A DNA stretch of 64,000 nt from an uncultured Lachnospiraceae bacterium (GTDB lineage: Bacteria; Bacillota; Clostridia; Lachnospirales; Lachnospiraceae), in NCBI GenBank assembly GCA_910588845.1, contig CAJURU010000001.1, positions 45,301 through 109,300 on the forward strand. Reading direction: 5' to 3'. The stretch's first letter is position 1; the number at the start of each line of letters is the position of its first letter. The position numbers and the translations under genes were made by a program. This document shows positions 46,405-55,727 of the stretch, piece by piece. The notes under the pieces are model-generated. The model saw only the letters and a list, made by a program, of their open reading frames with translations, had not been told where the DNA came from and searched no databases.

Positions 46405-49121
46405 ATAAGCAGATAAAGAAAGTATTAGTAAATGCCGCGCCTTACGGTGTGATCGAGAAACGCCGCCGTAAGCAGCGGGAGATAGAGCAGGAGAAGAAAC
46501 GCTTAGAACAGGAACAGAAGCGTTTGGAGAAAGAAAGGCAGAAAGAGCAGGCGCGCATAGAGAAGGAAAGGCTTGCCGAAGAGAAGAGACAGCAGAGAGA
46601 AGAGGAAAAACGCCAGAAATTCCTGGCGACAGGAGCCTCGCCAAGATGGGGAAGGTTTTATTCAGAATACCATGAAAAGGAAGAACTGGAACAGAATTGG
46701 ATTATGTACGAATCTTATGCCGGTATCGGTATGATAGATAATCCGTATGCAATCTTCAAATCATTTATGGAGATGCCTGAGTTTACGGATTACATTCATA
46801 TCTGGGTAATCCGGGATGTAGAAGAAATAACATTGCTCAGAGAAGAATACAGTGCTTATCGTAATGTTATTTTTATTCAATTCCAGAGTAAAGCATATTC
46901 CTTTTTTCTTGCGAAGGCTAAATGGCTGGTTAATAATGTAGGATATATGCCGTTGGTCTCCAAAAAAGAAGGACAAATTTACTTAAACACATGGCATAGT
47001 ATAACAGTTAAGACTTTAGGATATGATATACCAGATGCGCGCAGAGTAAATAAAAATGTTATTCGTAATTTGCTGATGACCGACTATATCGTTTCTCCCA
47101 ATGAGTTTATGACCGAAATTTTTGAGAAGTCATTTCGCCTTGAAAATTTATATGAGGGAGAATATATTCAGGAGGGGCATCCGAGAAATGATTTGGTGGT
47201 TCATACAGAGCGGGATAAGATAATAAGAAAGCTCGAAGAACGGGGAACAAGTGTAGATAGAGACAAAAAAGTGATACTTTATGCCCCGACCTGGTCTGGA
47301 AACGATACAACTAATCCAGTCATGGATATGAAAAAGTATACAGATTTATATGAATATCTGATGGCAAATATTGATAAAGATAAGTATCAGATTTTAATCA
47401 AGCCACACCAGATTGTTTACAAACGTTTAAGCGCAGAAGAAAAAGAGAGTGGACGCTATGTATCTTATTCTATTGATACGAATGAACTTTTGTCTGCTGT
47501 AGATATTTTGATTACGGATTATTCCAGTATTTATTTTGACTTTCTGCTGACAGACCGTCCAATCTTGTTTTATATACCAGATTTCAAATCATACGAAAAT
47601 ATGCGGGGTATTTATTTTAAGCTGGAAGAACTGCCGGGGCCGTGTGCAAAAGACCTTGTATCGCTTGCGGACCAGATTAATCATATAGAAACCGTTGAAA
47701 GGGAATATAAGGAAGTTCGTAACCAGACCAGAGCTTGGGCGTGCCGTTATGATGATGGTAAAGCGGCGGAAAAAATTGTAGAGGTTGTATTCAGAGGTAA
47801 GAAGAAAGGGCATGCTGTTTTCCCGGCGGTAAAAACAGGGAAAAAGAAAATTTTAATGTATGTAGGCGGATTTCAGATGAATGGGGTAACCAGTGCAGCC
47901 CTGAATCTGTTAAATGCAATTGATTATGACAAATATGATGTCAGCCTGTTTTCCCCATATTTAAAGGGCGAGATAGAAAACCGTAATTTTGACGAGATTC
48001 CTGAAAGCGTTCGTGTATTTCTCTTATGTGGAAATATGACGCTCACGGAAGAGCAGAAAAATATATGGAGTAATATGAAGCGTGATGGATTTGGGATTGC
48101 GCCGGAAGAACGTCCGATTATGGATTACCTGCTGAAACGGGAATATATGCGTTGTTTTGGAGAGAGCCAATATGACTATGTCATAGATTTTTCAGGATAT
48201 GGCGTATACTTTCCCTGCCTTACGGCAAGACAATGTCCACAGGCAAAAAAATATATTTGGCAGCACAATAATCTAAAAGAGGATTTCTCCAATACACAGA
48301 AGCGCAGGTTGAATGATGCGGTTACCACGTTAGAAGGATTGCAGTCAGTTTATCCTTATTTTGATAAAATTGTTTCCGTAAATCAACTGATATGTGAAAT
48401 TAATAGAGAAAAACTTGGCACAAAAGAGACAGCGGAGAAATTCACATACTGCAGAAACCTGATGGATGCGGAACGGATAGAGAAACTTTTGCGGAGTGCG
48501 GGAAGCTGCCAGATGGATGGCAGGAATTATATCAGGATTGTTACTGAAATCAGAGATAATGGGGTCATGAGCGCTACCTTGATTCCGTTTTCGCACATGG
48601 AAAAAGAATGTGTGAAATTTGTAACTATGGGGAGGTGTATGCCGGAGAAGAACCATCGCAGTATTATCCTTGCCATGAAACGTCTGATTGAGGAGCGCAT
48701 ATCATGTTGTCTGTACATTATCGGTGATGGCCATATGCGGGAAGAACTGGAAGGGTTGTCGAAAGAACTTGGTATAGAGAACAGGATTATGATTACTGGT
48801 TTTGTTCCGAATCCATTTGCAATTTTAAAGGAATGCGACTGTTTTGTATTTCCATCCAGTTATGAAGAGCAGCCGTTTGCCGTACTGGAGGCCAGGACTG
48901 TGGGACTGCCGATTGTCGTGAGCAATTATCCTGCGGTTGAATCCGTGATGCTTGAGGATAAGCAGTATATTATGGAGGGGACGGATGAGGATGCAGTCTA
49001 TCAGGGTATGCGCGCATATCTGGATGGAAAAGTCCCCAGCGACTACCACTTTGATGTAGAGGAATATAACAATAGCGCATATCGGGAATTTCTGGTAATA
49101 TTAGATGAAAACATTGATTAG
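46401..49121 (+). CDS. TagF-like/GT4 fusion with an N-terminal coiled coil
   Basis: A 906-residue protein. Residues about 15-75 are a Glu/Lys/Arg-rich coiled coil. Residues about 85-470 form a TagF-type transferase: NTWHSITVK near 195, EGHPRND, YAPTWSGND, KPHQIVYK and ITDYSSIYFD. Residues about 482-906 form a GT-B family 4 glycosyltransferase: MYVGGFQMNG at its start, MGRCMPEKNH near 740, and PSSYEEQPFAVLEA with the ExE-like donor site. It may add a sugar and a phospho-linked unit in turn, making a repeat unit. It starts within the stop of the Pce-like gene. A close paralogue lies at 51463. Confidence 0.85.
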   Translation: MNKQIKKVLVNAAPYGVIEKRRRKQREIEQEKKRLEQEQKRLEKERQKEQARIEKERLAEEKRQQREEEKRQKFLATGASPRWGRFYSEYHEKEELEQNWIMYESYAGIGMIDNPYAIFKSFMEMPEFTDYIHIWVIRDVEEITLLREEYSAYRNVIFIQFQSKAYSFFLAKAKWLVNNVGYMPLVSKKEGQIYLNTWHSITVKTLGYDIPDARRVNKNVIRNLLMTDYIVSPNEFMTEIFEKSFRLENLYEGEYIQEGHPRNDLVVHTERDKIIRKLEERGTSVDRDKKVILYAPTWSGNDTTNPVMDMKKYTDLYEYLMANIDKDKYQILIKPHQIVYKRLSAEEKESGRYVSYSIDTNELLSAVDILITDYSSIYFDFLLTDRPILFYIPDFKSYENMRGIYFKLEELPGPCAKDLVSLADQINHIETVEREYKEVRNQTRAWACRYDDGKAAEKIVEVVFRGKKKGHAVFPAVKTGKKKILMYVGGFQMNGVTSAALNLLNAIDYDKYDVSLFSPYLKGEIENRNFDEIPESVRVFLLCGNMTLTEEQKNIWSNMKRDGFGIAPEERPIMDYLLKREYMRCFGESQYDYVIDFSGYGVYFPCLTARQCPQAKKYIWQHNNLKEDFSNTQKRRLNDAVTTLEGLQSVYPYFDKIVSVNQLICEINREKLGTKETAEKFTYCRNLMDAERIEKLLRSAGSCQMDGRNYIRIVTEIRDNGVMSATLIPFSHMEKECVKFVTMGRCMPEKNHRSIILAMKRLIEERISCCLYIIGDGHMREELEGLSKELGIENRIMITGFVPNPFAILKECDCFVFPSSYEEQPFAVLEARTVGLPIVVSNYPAVESVMLEDKQYIMEGTDEDAVYQGMRAYLDGKVPSDYHFDVEEYNNSAYREFLVILDENID

Positions 49122-49153
49122 AAAAGTCCGAGTGATCATAGAAGGAGGAAGAA

Positions 49154-50449
49154 ATGAGTACAGTATATTTGAGTATGAGTACGGATATTATTCATGGAGG
49201 ACACATGAATATTATTGAGAAGGCGGCAGAGTTAGGCGATTTGATCGTTGGCGTACTGACAGATGATGTAGTTGCAAGTTATAAACGTTTCCCACTGCTG
49301 GCGTATGGAGAACGCGTAAAGATTATCCAGGGAATTAAGGGTGTTTCGCGCGTTGTTCCGCAGGACACGCTTAGTTACAGGAAGAACTTAGAAGAATTGA
49401 AGCCGGATTATCTTGTGCATGGCGATAACTGGAAAGAAGGCTTCCAGAGTTCCGTGCGTGCCGAGGCGATTGAGGTGCTTGCCTCTTACGGCGGTATTCT
49501 AAAGGAGTTTCCCTATTCTTCCGATGCGCAGTACCAGAGACTGGAAGATGCTTCCCGGGATAGATTATCTATCCCGGATGTCAGAAGGAGCAGACTGAAA
49601 AAGCTGCTGGGTATGAAAACAACAGTGAGCGCGATTGAGGCGCACAGCGGATTGACTGGTATTATTGCTGAGAAGACGCAGGTGTTGGAAGAGGGGAAGG
49701 CGTACCAGTTTGACGCTATGTGGGTGTCCAGCCTTTGTGATTCCACATCAAGAGGCAAACCGGATATTGAGCTTGTAGACATGACGTCGAGGCTTCGGAC
49801 GATTGAAGAGATTATGGAGGTAACAACAAAGCCTATTATTTTTGACGGCGATACAGGCGGATTGATTGAGCATTTTGTTTATAATATTAAGACATTAGAG
49901 CGTATTGGCGTGTCTGCCTGCATTATCGAGGATAAAACGGGGCTGAAGAAGAATTCTCTGTTTGGCAATGAGGTTGTGCAGACGCAGGATACAATTGAGC
50001 ATTTCTGTGAGAAGATCCGCGCCGGCAAGAAGGTGTTGAAGACCAGCGATTTCATGCTGATTGCGCGTATCGAGAGCCTGATTTTAGAGCAGGGAATGGA
50101 CGATGCTTTGAATCGCGCATTCGCCTATGTGGAAGCAGGAGCGGATGGAATTATGATTCATTCCAGACTGAAAGACCCGGCAGAAATATTTGAATTTTGT
50201 GAGAAATTCAGGGCAAAAGATACGACAACTCCAATCGTCGTAGTGCCGACCTCCTTTAATGGCGTTACAGAAGAGGAGTGGGCCGAGAAAAATGTCAATA
50301 TTGTTATTTATGCCAACCAGCTCACCAGAAGCGCATTTCCGGCAATGCAGAATGTGGCGGAAACTATTTTGAAGAATCATAGAGCGAAGGAGGCGGATGA
50401 TATGTGTATGTCATTTAAGGAAATTATCACATTGATTCCGGAAGAGTAA
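49154..50449 (+). CDS. Fom1-like cytidylyltransferase-PEP mutase
   Basis: A 431-residue fusion. Residues 1-135 form a TagD/GCT-type cytidylyltransferase with the HxGH motif at H14-GG-H17 and LKPDYLVHGDNW near 96. Residues about 160-431 form PEP mutase: FDAMWVSSL, FDGDTGG, and the diagnostic EDKxxxxxNS (EDK 259-261, NS 267-268), followed by RIESL. The mutase makes phosphonopyruvate from PEP and marks true phosphonate pathways. The same domain order occurs in streptomycete Fom1, whose cytidylyltransferase domain activates 2-hydroxyethylphosphonate. With Ppd (33399) and the reductase (36152) this gives a full route to CMP-HEP. AGGAGG lies upstream. Confidence 0.93.
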   Translation: MSTVYLSMSTDIIHGGHMNIIEKAAELGDLIVGVLTDDVVASYKRFPLLAYGERVKIIQGIKGVSRVVPQDTLSYRKNLEELKPDYLVHGDNWKEGFQSSVRAEAIEVLASYGGILKEFPYSSDAQYQRLEDASRDRLSIPDVRRSRLKKLLGMKTTVSAIEAHSGLTGIIAEKTQVLEEGKAYQFDAMWVSSLCDSTSRGKPDIELVDMTSRLRTIEEIMEVTTKPIIFDGDTGGLIEHFVYNIKTLERIGVSACIIEDKTGLKKNSLFGNEVVQTQDTIEHFCEKIRAGKKVLKTSDFMLIARIESLILEQGMDDALNRAFAYVEAGADGIMIHSRLKDPAEIFEFCEKFRAKDTTTPIVVVPTSFNGVTEEEWAEKNVNIVIYANQLTRSAFPAMQNVAETILKNHRAKEADDMCMSFKEIITLIPEE

Positions 50450-50457
50450 AAAACAGT

Positions 50458-51405
50458 ATGAGCATATTGAAGCTGAAACCAAGCTGCAAGGATAATCTTT
50501 GGGGAGGCAGCAGGCTGAAAGAGGAATATGGCAAGGAGTGTGAAGGAGATGTTCTCGCGGAGACGTGGGAACTGTCCTGCCATCCTGACGGGTATTCTAC
50601 AATTGCAAACGGTGAATTCGCAGGTAAAACTTTAAAGCAGTATATAGATGAGATGGGGAAAGAGGTATTAGGCAGCAACTGCCGGAAATTCAAAGATTTT
50701 CCTATCTTAGTTAAGTTTATAGATGCCAAAGAGAATATTTCTATCCAGGTTCATCCTGACAACCATTATGCCCTCAAGAATGAGGGGCAGTCTGGCAAAA
50801 CGGAGGTATGGTATGTGATGGATGCGGGGGAAGATGCTTTTTTGTATTATGGCTTTAACCGGGAAATTACGGAAGGGGAATTTATCAAGCGTATCCGTGA
50901 GGATTCTCTGGTTCCGGTGCTGAATGCAGTCCGTGTACGCAAGGGAGATGTGCTGTTCATTGAACCAGGGACAATCCATGCCATTGGCAAAGATGTAATT
51001 GTAGCAGAAATTCAGCAGAATTCTAATGTGACTTACCGCGTTTATGATTATGGCAGAGTCGGTAAGGATGGGAAAAAGCGCGAACTGCATATCGAAAAGG
51101 CAATCGCAGTCACAAATTTTCATCCCAGTGTAAAGGATAACAGAAGTTACCCGCATGTGGCAAAGTGTGGGTATTTTACCGTCGACAAATTAAACCTGGA
51201 CGGCGCTATTATGCAAAAGATGGAAGGCTATGTGTCAGAGGAGACATTTGTTAATATTTTGGTCTTAGATGGAGAGGGAGTTATTTGCGACAGCGGCCAG
51301 GCGGTTGAATATAAAAAAGGCGACAGCTTCTTTTTGCCCGCGGGAGTAGGAAAGTACACCGTGACCGGTCGCTGTGATGCTTTGGTGATTACCATTCCCA
51401 AGTAA
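50458..51405 (+). CDS. manA: Mannose-6-phosphate isomerase, class I
   Basis: This 315-residue cupin interconverts fructose-6-phosphate and mannose-6-phosphate. KDNLWGGSRL at the N-terminus, ISIQVHPDN near 95 and KTEVWYV near 114 carry the metal ligands, and FIEPGTIHAIG near 170 holds the third His. The length matches the short class I enzymes. It follows the PEP mutase by 8 bases and shares its operon. In this locus its product can feed Kdn-9-phosphate synthesis by NeuB or GDP-mannose; no GDP-mannose enzyme is seen in the window. Confidence 0.93.
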   Translation: MSILKLKPSCKDNLWGGSRLKEEYGKECEGDVLAETWELSCHPDGYSTIANGEFAGKTLKQYIDEMGKEVLGSNCRKFKDFPILVKFIDAKENISIQVHPDNHYALKNEGQSGKTEVWYVMDAGEDAFLYYGFNREITEGEFIKRIREDSLVPVLNAVRVRKGDVLFIEPGTIHAIGKDVIVAEIQQNSNVTYRVYDYGRVGKDGKKRELHIEKAIAVTNFHPSVKDNRSYPHVAKCGYFTVDKLNLDGAIMQKMEGYVSEETFVNILVLDGEGVICDSGQAVEYKKGDSFFLPAGVGKYTVTGRCDALVITIPK

Positions 51406-51462
51406 ATGTCTGGCTTGATGTGACATCCGGCTGTTATGTTTCAGGATGGGGGCGTGAGGAGA

Positions 51463-54189
51463 ATGAAAGGGAAGATAAAAAAGGCTTTGGTGAGTGCAGT
51501 TCCTTATGGGATTATTGAGAAACACCGCAGTAAACAGAAAGAACTGGAAGCGGAACAGAAACGTTTGCAGGAGGAACAAAATCGTTTAGAAAAGGAACAG
51601 AAGCGTTTAGAGGAGAAACGAATCAATAAAGAACGCTTAGAAAAAGAGCGCTTAGAAAAGAAAAACAAGGCCCAGAAGAAAAAAGAAGCGAAAATAAGGA
51701 ATTTCTTAATGCAGAGCGCCTCGCCGGAATGGGAAATGTTTTATGCAGAGTATCATGAAAAAGAGCAATTAGAGGAAACGTGGATATTATACGAATATTC
51801 TTCGGGAATTGGTATGGGAGGCAATCCCTATGCAATTTTTAAATCATTTGAGAAAATGCCGGAGTTTGCGGATTATATCCATATATGGGCAATTCAGGGG
51901 GCAGAGGAAAACAGGATTCTGCAAGATGAGTACCGACAGTATAGGAATGTGATTTTTATTCATTTTCACAGCCAGGCATACGCATATTTCCTGGCAAAAG
52001 CCAGATACTTGATAACTAATAGCTTTTTCCCTCATATTTTTTCTAAAAAGCAGAACCAGGTACTGATAAATACCTGGAACAGCACAGCGGTTAAGAAGCT
52101 GGGATATGATATGCCTAATGGCAGGAAAGCCGTCAAAAATATGATACGCAATATGTTGATGGCTGACTATATTATATCTCCCAATGAGTTTATGTCCAAA
52201 ATAATAGATAAATCTTTTCGGTTGACTGGGCTTTTTGAGGGAAGATATATTGAAGAGGGAAGACCGGGAAGTGATTTGGTGCGGCTCACGAACCGGGAAG
52301 AGATTATAAGGAAACTGAGAGTGCGCGGTACAAGAGTAGATTCTGGGAAAAAAATTATTTTGTATGCACCAGTTAGAACAAAGAATAATGCGGCTAATTT
52401 TATGAGTGATATGCAGAAATTCACAGGGTTCTATAGTCATCTCACGCGGCATATTACTACAGATGAATATCAGATTTTGATGCGGCCGCATAAATATATC
52501 TATGAGAATTTGACAGAAGAGTGGCGAAAGCAAGGATGTTTTGTTTTTTATGGAATTGATATGAATGAATTGTTGTCTGTGACGGACATCCTGGTTACAG
52601 ACTATTCAGAGATATTTTTTGACTTTCTGCATAAGGGCAAGCCAATTCTTTTTTACTTACCGGATATGCAGTCGTATCAGGGCATACAAGGCGTTCATTA
52701 TAAACTGGACGAGCTGCCTGGTCCTTATGCCAATGATTTAGATGGGCTTGCAGCGGAAATAAATGGTATACAAACATATACAACTAAATATCAGGAAATC
52801 AGGGACAAAATTTTCTCATGGGCGTGTCCATATGATGATGGGAAAGTATCAGAGCGGATGATAGATATTATATTCCGTGGGGAAAAATGTTATCGTCTGC
52901 TGCCTGCGGTGCAGACAGGGAAGAAAAAGATTTTAATGTATGCCGGAGCGTTTCGCGTCAATGGAATCACAAGCGCAGCCTTGAGCCTGCTAAATGCAAT
53001 TGATTATGAAACGTATGATGTGACATTGTTTGTAATAGAATTGGGGGAAAAATTACAGGAAAATAATTTGCACAGGATTCCCAGTGAAGTTAGAGTATTA
53101 ATGCGGTACGGCAAAATTATTCTCACAGAGAGACAGCAGTGCATATATGAATCCATGATGCGCGAGGGATTTCTTATGAAAGCAAATCAATTGCCGGAAT
53201 TAGAGTATCTGATGCGCCGGGAGTATATGAGATGTTTTGGCGCCAGCCAATACGACTATATTATAGATTTTTCAGGTTATGCGCCTTATTTCACCTGTCT
53301 AACGGCAAAACAGTGTCCGCAGGCAAAGAAATTTATCTGGCAGCACAGTGATATCAAAGAAGATTTTATGAATACGGAGAAACAGAAAATGAATAAGACA
53401 GTTGCTCGGCTGCAGGGGTTATTGTCGGTATATCCGTATTATGACAGGATTGTCTCTGCCAGCAAGATGGTATATGAAATAAATAAAAAGAAACTTGCTG
53501 CTGAGGAGACAAGAGACAAGTTCACCTATTGTACAAATTTAATGGATGAAGCGTGGATAAATAAGCATCTGCACGGCGGGCGAAATGCAAAAATGGACGG
53601 GATGGATTATATTGGAATTGAAAACGGCCAGGGAACTGACGGTTTTATGAATATGACGTTTATCCCATTTCCTTCCGATAAAGGCGTAAAGTTTGTGACA
53701 GTGGGCCGTTGTATGCCGGAGAAAAATCACAGGAGCCTGATCCTGGCGTTAAAGCGTCTGGTATCAGAAAATGTTTCCTGTATGCTGTACATTGTTGGAG
53801 ACGGTTATATGAGGGAGGAATTGGAGGCTCTGGCAAAAGAAGAATGTGTCAGTGACCGGGTGATAATTACCGGATTTGTCACAAATCCTTTTGCTGTTTT
53901 AAATAAATGCGACTGTTTTATATTTCCGTCCAGCTATGAGGCGCAGGGCCTTGCCGTACTTGAAGCAAGGGCGGTAGGGCTGCCGATTGTTGTGAGCAAT
54001 TATCCGGCAGTGGAATCTGTGCTGATAAAGGATGGGCAGTATATCATAGAAGGTACAGACGCAGATGATGTCTATCGGGGGATGCGTGCATTTTTGGAGG
54101 GGAAAGTACTGTGTGATTACAATTTTGATATCAAGGATTACAATCACAAAGCATATCGGGAGTTCATAAATCTGCTGAATGGCGGATAG
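51463..54189 (+). CDS. TagF-like (decayed)/GT4 fusion, paralogue of 46401
   Basis: The frame is open from 51436. The ATG at 51463 gives 908 residues and aligns with the start of the paralogue, although GAGGAG is only one base away; GTG 51454 is an alternative. The coiled coil (about 15-70) is longer. In the TagF-like part the catalytic WHS is WNS, HPRND is RPGSD, and APTW is APVR, so transferase activity is doubtful; HK and TDYSE remain. The GT4 part is intact, with VGRCMPEKNH and PSSYEAQGLAVLEA. It may act as a GT4 with a structural TagF-like half. Confidence 0.82.
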   Translation: MKGKIKKALVSAVPYGIIEKHRSKQKELEAEQKRLQEEQNRLEKEQKRLEEKRINKERLEKERLEKKNKAQKKKEAKIRNFLMQSASPEWEMFYAEYHEKEQLEETWILYEYSSGIGMGGNPYAIFKSFEKMPEFADYIHIWAIQGAEENRILQDEYRQYRNVIFIHFHSQAYAYFLAKARYLITNSFFPHIFSKKQNQVLINTWNSTAVKKLGYDMPNGRKAVKNMIRNMLMADYIISPNEFMSKIIDKSFRLTGLFEGRYIEEGRPGSDLVRLTNREEIIRKLRVRGTRVDSGKKIILYAPVRTKNNAANFMSDMQKFTGFYSHLTRHITTDEYQILMRPHKYIYENLTEEWRKQGCFVFYGIDMNELLSVTDILVTDYSEIFFDFLHKGKPILFYLPDMQSYQGIQGVHYKLDELPGPYANDLDGLAAEINGIQTYTTKYQEIRDKIFSWACPYDDGKVSERMIDIIFRGEKCYRLLPAVQTGKKKILMYAGAFRVNGITSAALSLLNAIDYETYDVTLFVIELGEKLQENNLHRIPSEVRVLMRYGKIILTERQQCIYESMMREGFLMKANQLPELEYLMRREYMRCFGASQYDYIIDFSGYAPYFTCLTAKQCPQAKKFIWQHSDIKEDFMNTEKQKMNKTVARLQGLLSVYPYYDRIVSASKMVYEINKKKLAAEETRDKFTYCTNLMDEAWINKHLHGGRNAKMDGMDYIGIENGQGTDGFMNMTFIPFPSDKGVKFVTVGRCMPEKNHRSLILALKRLVSENVSCMLYIVGDGYMREELEALAKEECVSDRVIITGFVTNPFAVLNKCDCFIFPSSYEAQGLAVLEARAVGLPIVVSNYPAVESVLIKDGQYIIEGTDADDVYRGMRAFLEGKVLCDYNFDIKDYNHKAYREFINLLNGG

Positions 54190-54237
54190 GTGTATAGGGT
54201 GGCTTTATAACCAGATGCAAAGGAGGAATCGGGAGAG

Positions 54238-55707
54238 ATGAAGAATGTGCTGAAAGCAGTGGCTTTCCTGCTGGTGGGCGTGATTCTTATTGGCGGTGTG
54301 TCGCAAGTGATATGCGGAAAATGGATGGATGCAAATAAGGAGACTTATACCACAAAAGAATTCTATGATCTCAAAGATAACAGCATAGAAGTTTTTATTG
54401 TTGGCAGCAGCCAGATTGTGACAGGCGTTTCGTCTATGACGATGTATGAAAATTATGGCATATCTGCTTTCGGCCTGGGGACGGGCAATGCGCCTATGGC
54501 AGGAAATTATCATTGGCTTAAGGAGTGTGAGAAGACGCAGGATATCTCGATGGTTGCGATTGAAGTCAGCATGCTCTATGAGCCGACCAAACAGTTTCTT
54601 TTCCGCAGAGCGTTTGACCCTATGAAGCTGTCTCGCAATAAGCTTGAGGCCGTATATGAGCAGAGCAGAGCCTATGACGGGGACAGCGTTTTGAGCTATG
54701 TGTTTCCGATGATTAAGTATCATGACAGGTGGAAAGAGCTCACCGAAGAGGACTTTGTATTCCACGAGGAAGATAGTCTCGTTTACCGCGGCAACGTTAT
54801 GAAATCCGGTGTTAAGCCGGTGCCCTATGAAAAGGTTATCATAGATAACGATGCGTTAAGAGACATTGAGATGGAGGCGGAACAGCTGGAATACTTTGAA
54901 AAGATCTTGTCATATTGTAAAGAGAATGGCTGGGACGTCGTTCTTTTTAAGACGCCGAAAACTTCCTGGAGCTTATCGAAGTCAGAAGGAGTGAAAGCGC
55001 TGGCAGAGCAGTATGGCGTTCCATTTTTAGATTTCAATTATGATAAGCTGATGAAGGAAATTAAGTTTGACCCTATGCGCGATTTGCGGGATGCAGATCA
55101 TCCCAATCTGCGGGGGGCAGAAAAAATTTCTGATTATCTCGGAAAATATTTGCAAGAGAATTATGACTTGAAAGATTATCGCCAGGATGGTATAGACCCG
55201 GTGAATATGCAGTTATATCATGAGGATCGGGAGGACTGTTACCTCAAAATGTCCACGGAACCTATGGAATATCTTGAGAATCTCAATAATGACAGATATG
55301 GTGTGATTGTCCAGTTGACAGGCGATATTTCAGAAAGCTGGAACGGCGCGGTACAGGAGAAGTTTGCAGCTCTCGGTTTCAAGACAGATATCAGCGCAAT
55401 ATCCGGCAGAAATTATGTAGGAGTTATAGAGCGCGGAAATTGTGTATTTGAGGAGGCCGTGGTTGGGCCGCTTGATTATTCCGGTAGTTTTGATGGACGT
55501 ATAGATTATACTGCCTGGAGCGACATTATGTATGATGAGGATGACGTTAAGATGGAAGTCGCTGGCGAAGAGGAATTTTTTGATGAGAAGGGCATGAATA
55601 TTTTGGTGTACGATATTGCCAAAGGCAGGATTCTCAGTGAGGTTGCCATCAAGAAACAGGCGGATTCAGAGGATTTGGAATTAGAGACCGTTTATTTATT
55701 CGAGTAG
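54238..55707 (+). CDS. DltD-like SGNH-hydrolase-type membrane protein
   Basis: A 489-residue protein with one N-terminal membrane helix (about 5-25) and a large outside domain. VGSSQIVTGV near residue 55 is the SGNH block I and DADHPNLRG near 283 the Asp-x-x-His block, the catalytic pair in DltD/AlgJ-like acyl-transfer or hydrolase proteins. It is followed by an MBOAT, an acyl carrier protein and an AMP-ligase, the other members of a Dlt-like set. It probably transfers or edits an acyl or aminoacyl group on the surface polymer. The C-terminal 150 residues are unassigned. Confidence 0.75.
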   Translation: MKNVLKAVAFLLVGVILIGGVSQVICGKWMDANKETYTTKEFYDLKDNSIEVFIVGSSQIVTGVSSMTMYENYGISAFGLGTGNAPMAGNYHWLKECEKTQDISMVAIEVSMLYEPTKQFLFRRAFDPMKLSRNKLEAVYEQSRAYDGDSVLSYVFPMIKYHDRWKELTEEDFVFHEEDSLVYRGNVMKSGVKPVPYEKVIIDNDALRDIEMEAEQLEYFEKILSYCKENGWDVVLFKTPKTSWSLSKSEGVKALAEQYGVPFLDFNYDKLMKEIKFDPMRDLRDADHPNLRGAEKISDYLGKYLQENYDLKDYRQDGIDPVNMQLYHEDREDCYLKMSTEPMEYLENLNNDRYGVIVQLTGDISESWNGAVQEKFAALGFKTDISAISGRNYVGVIERGNCVFEEAVVGPLDYSGSFDGRIDYTAWSDIMYDEDDVKMEVAGEEEFFDEKGMNILVYDIAKGRILSEVAIKKQADSEDLELETVYLFE

Positions 55708-55727
55708 GAAGATAGGAGCTTATTGAT

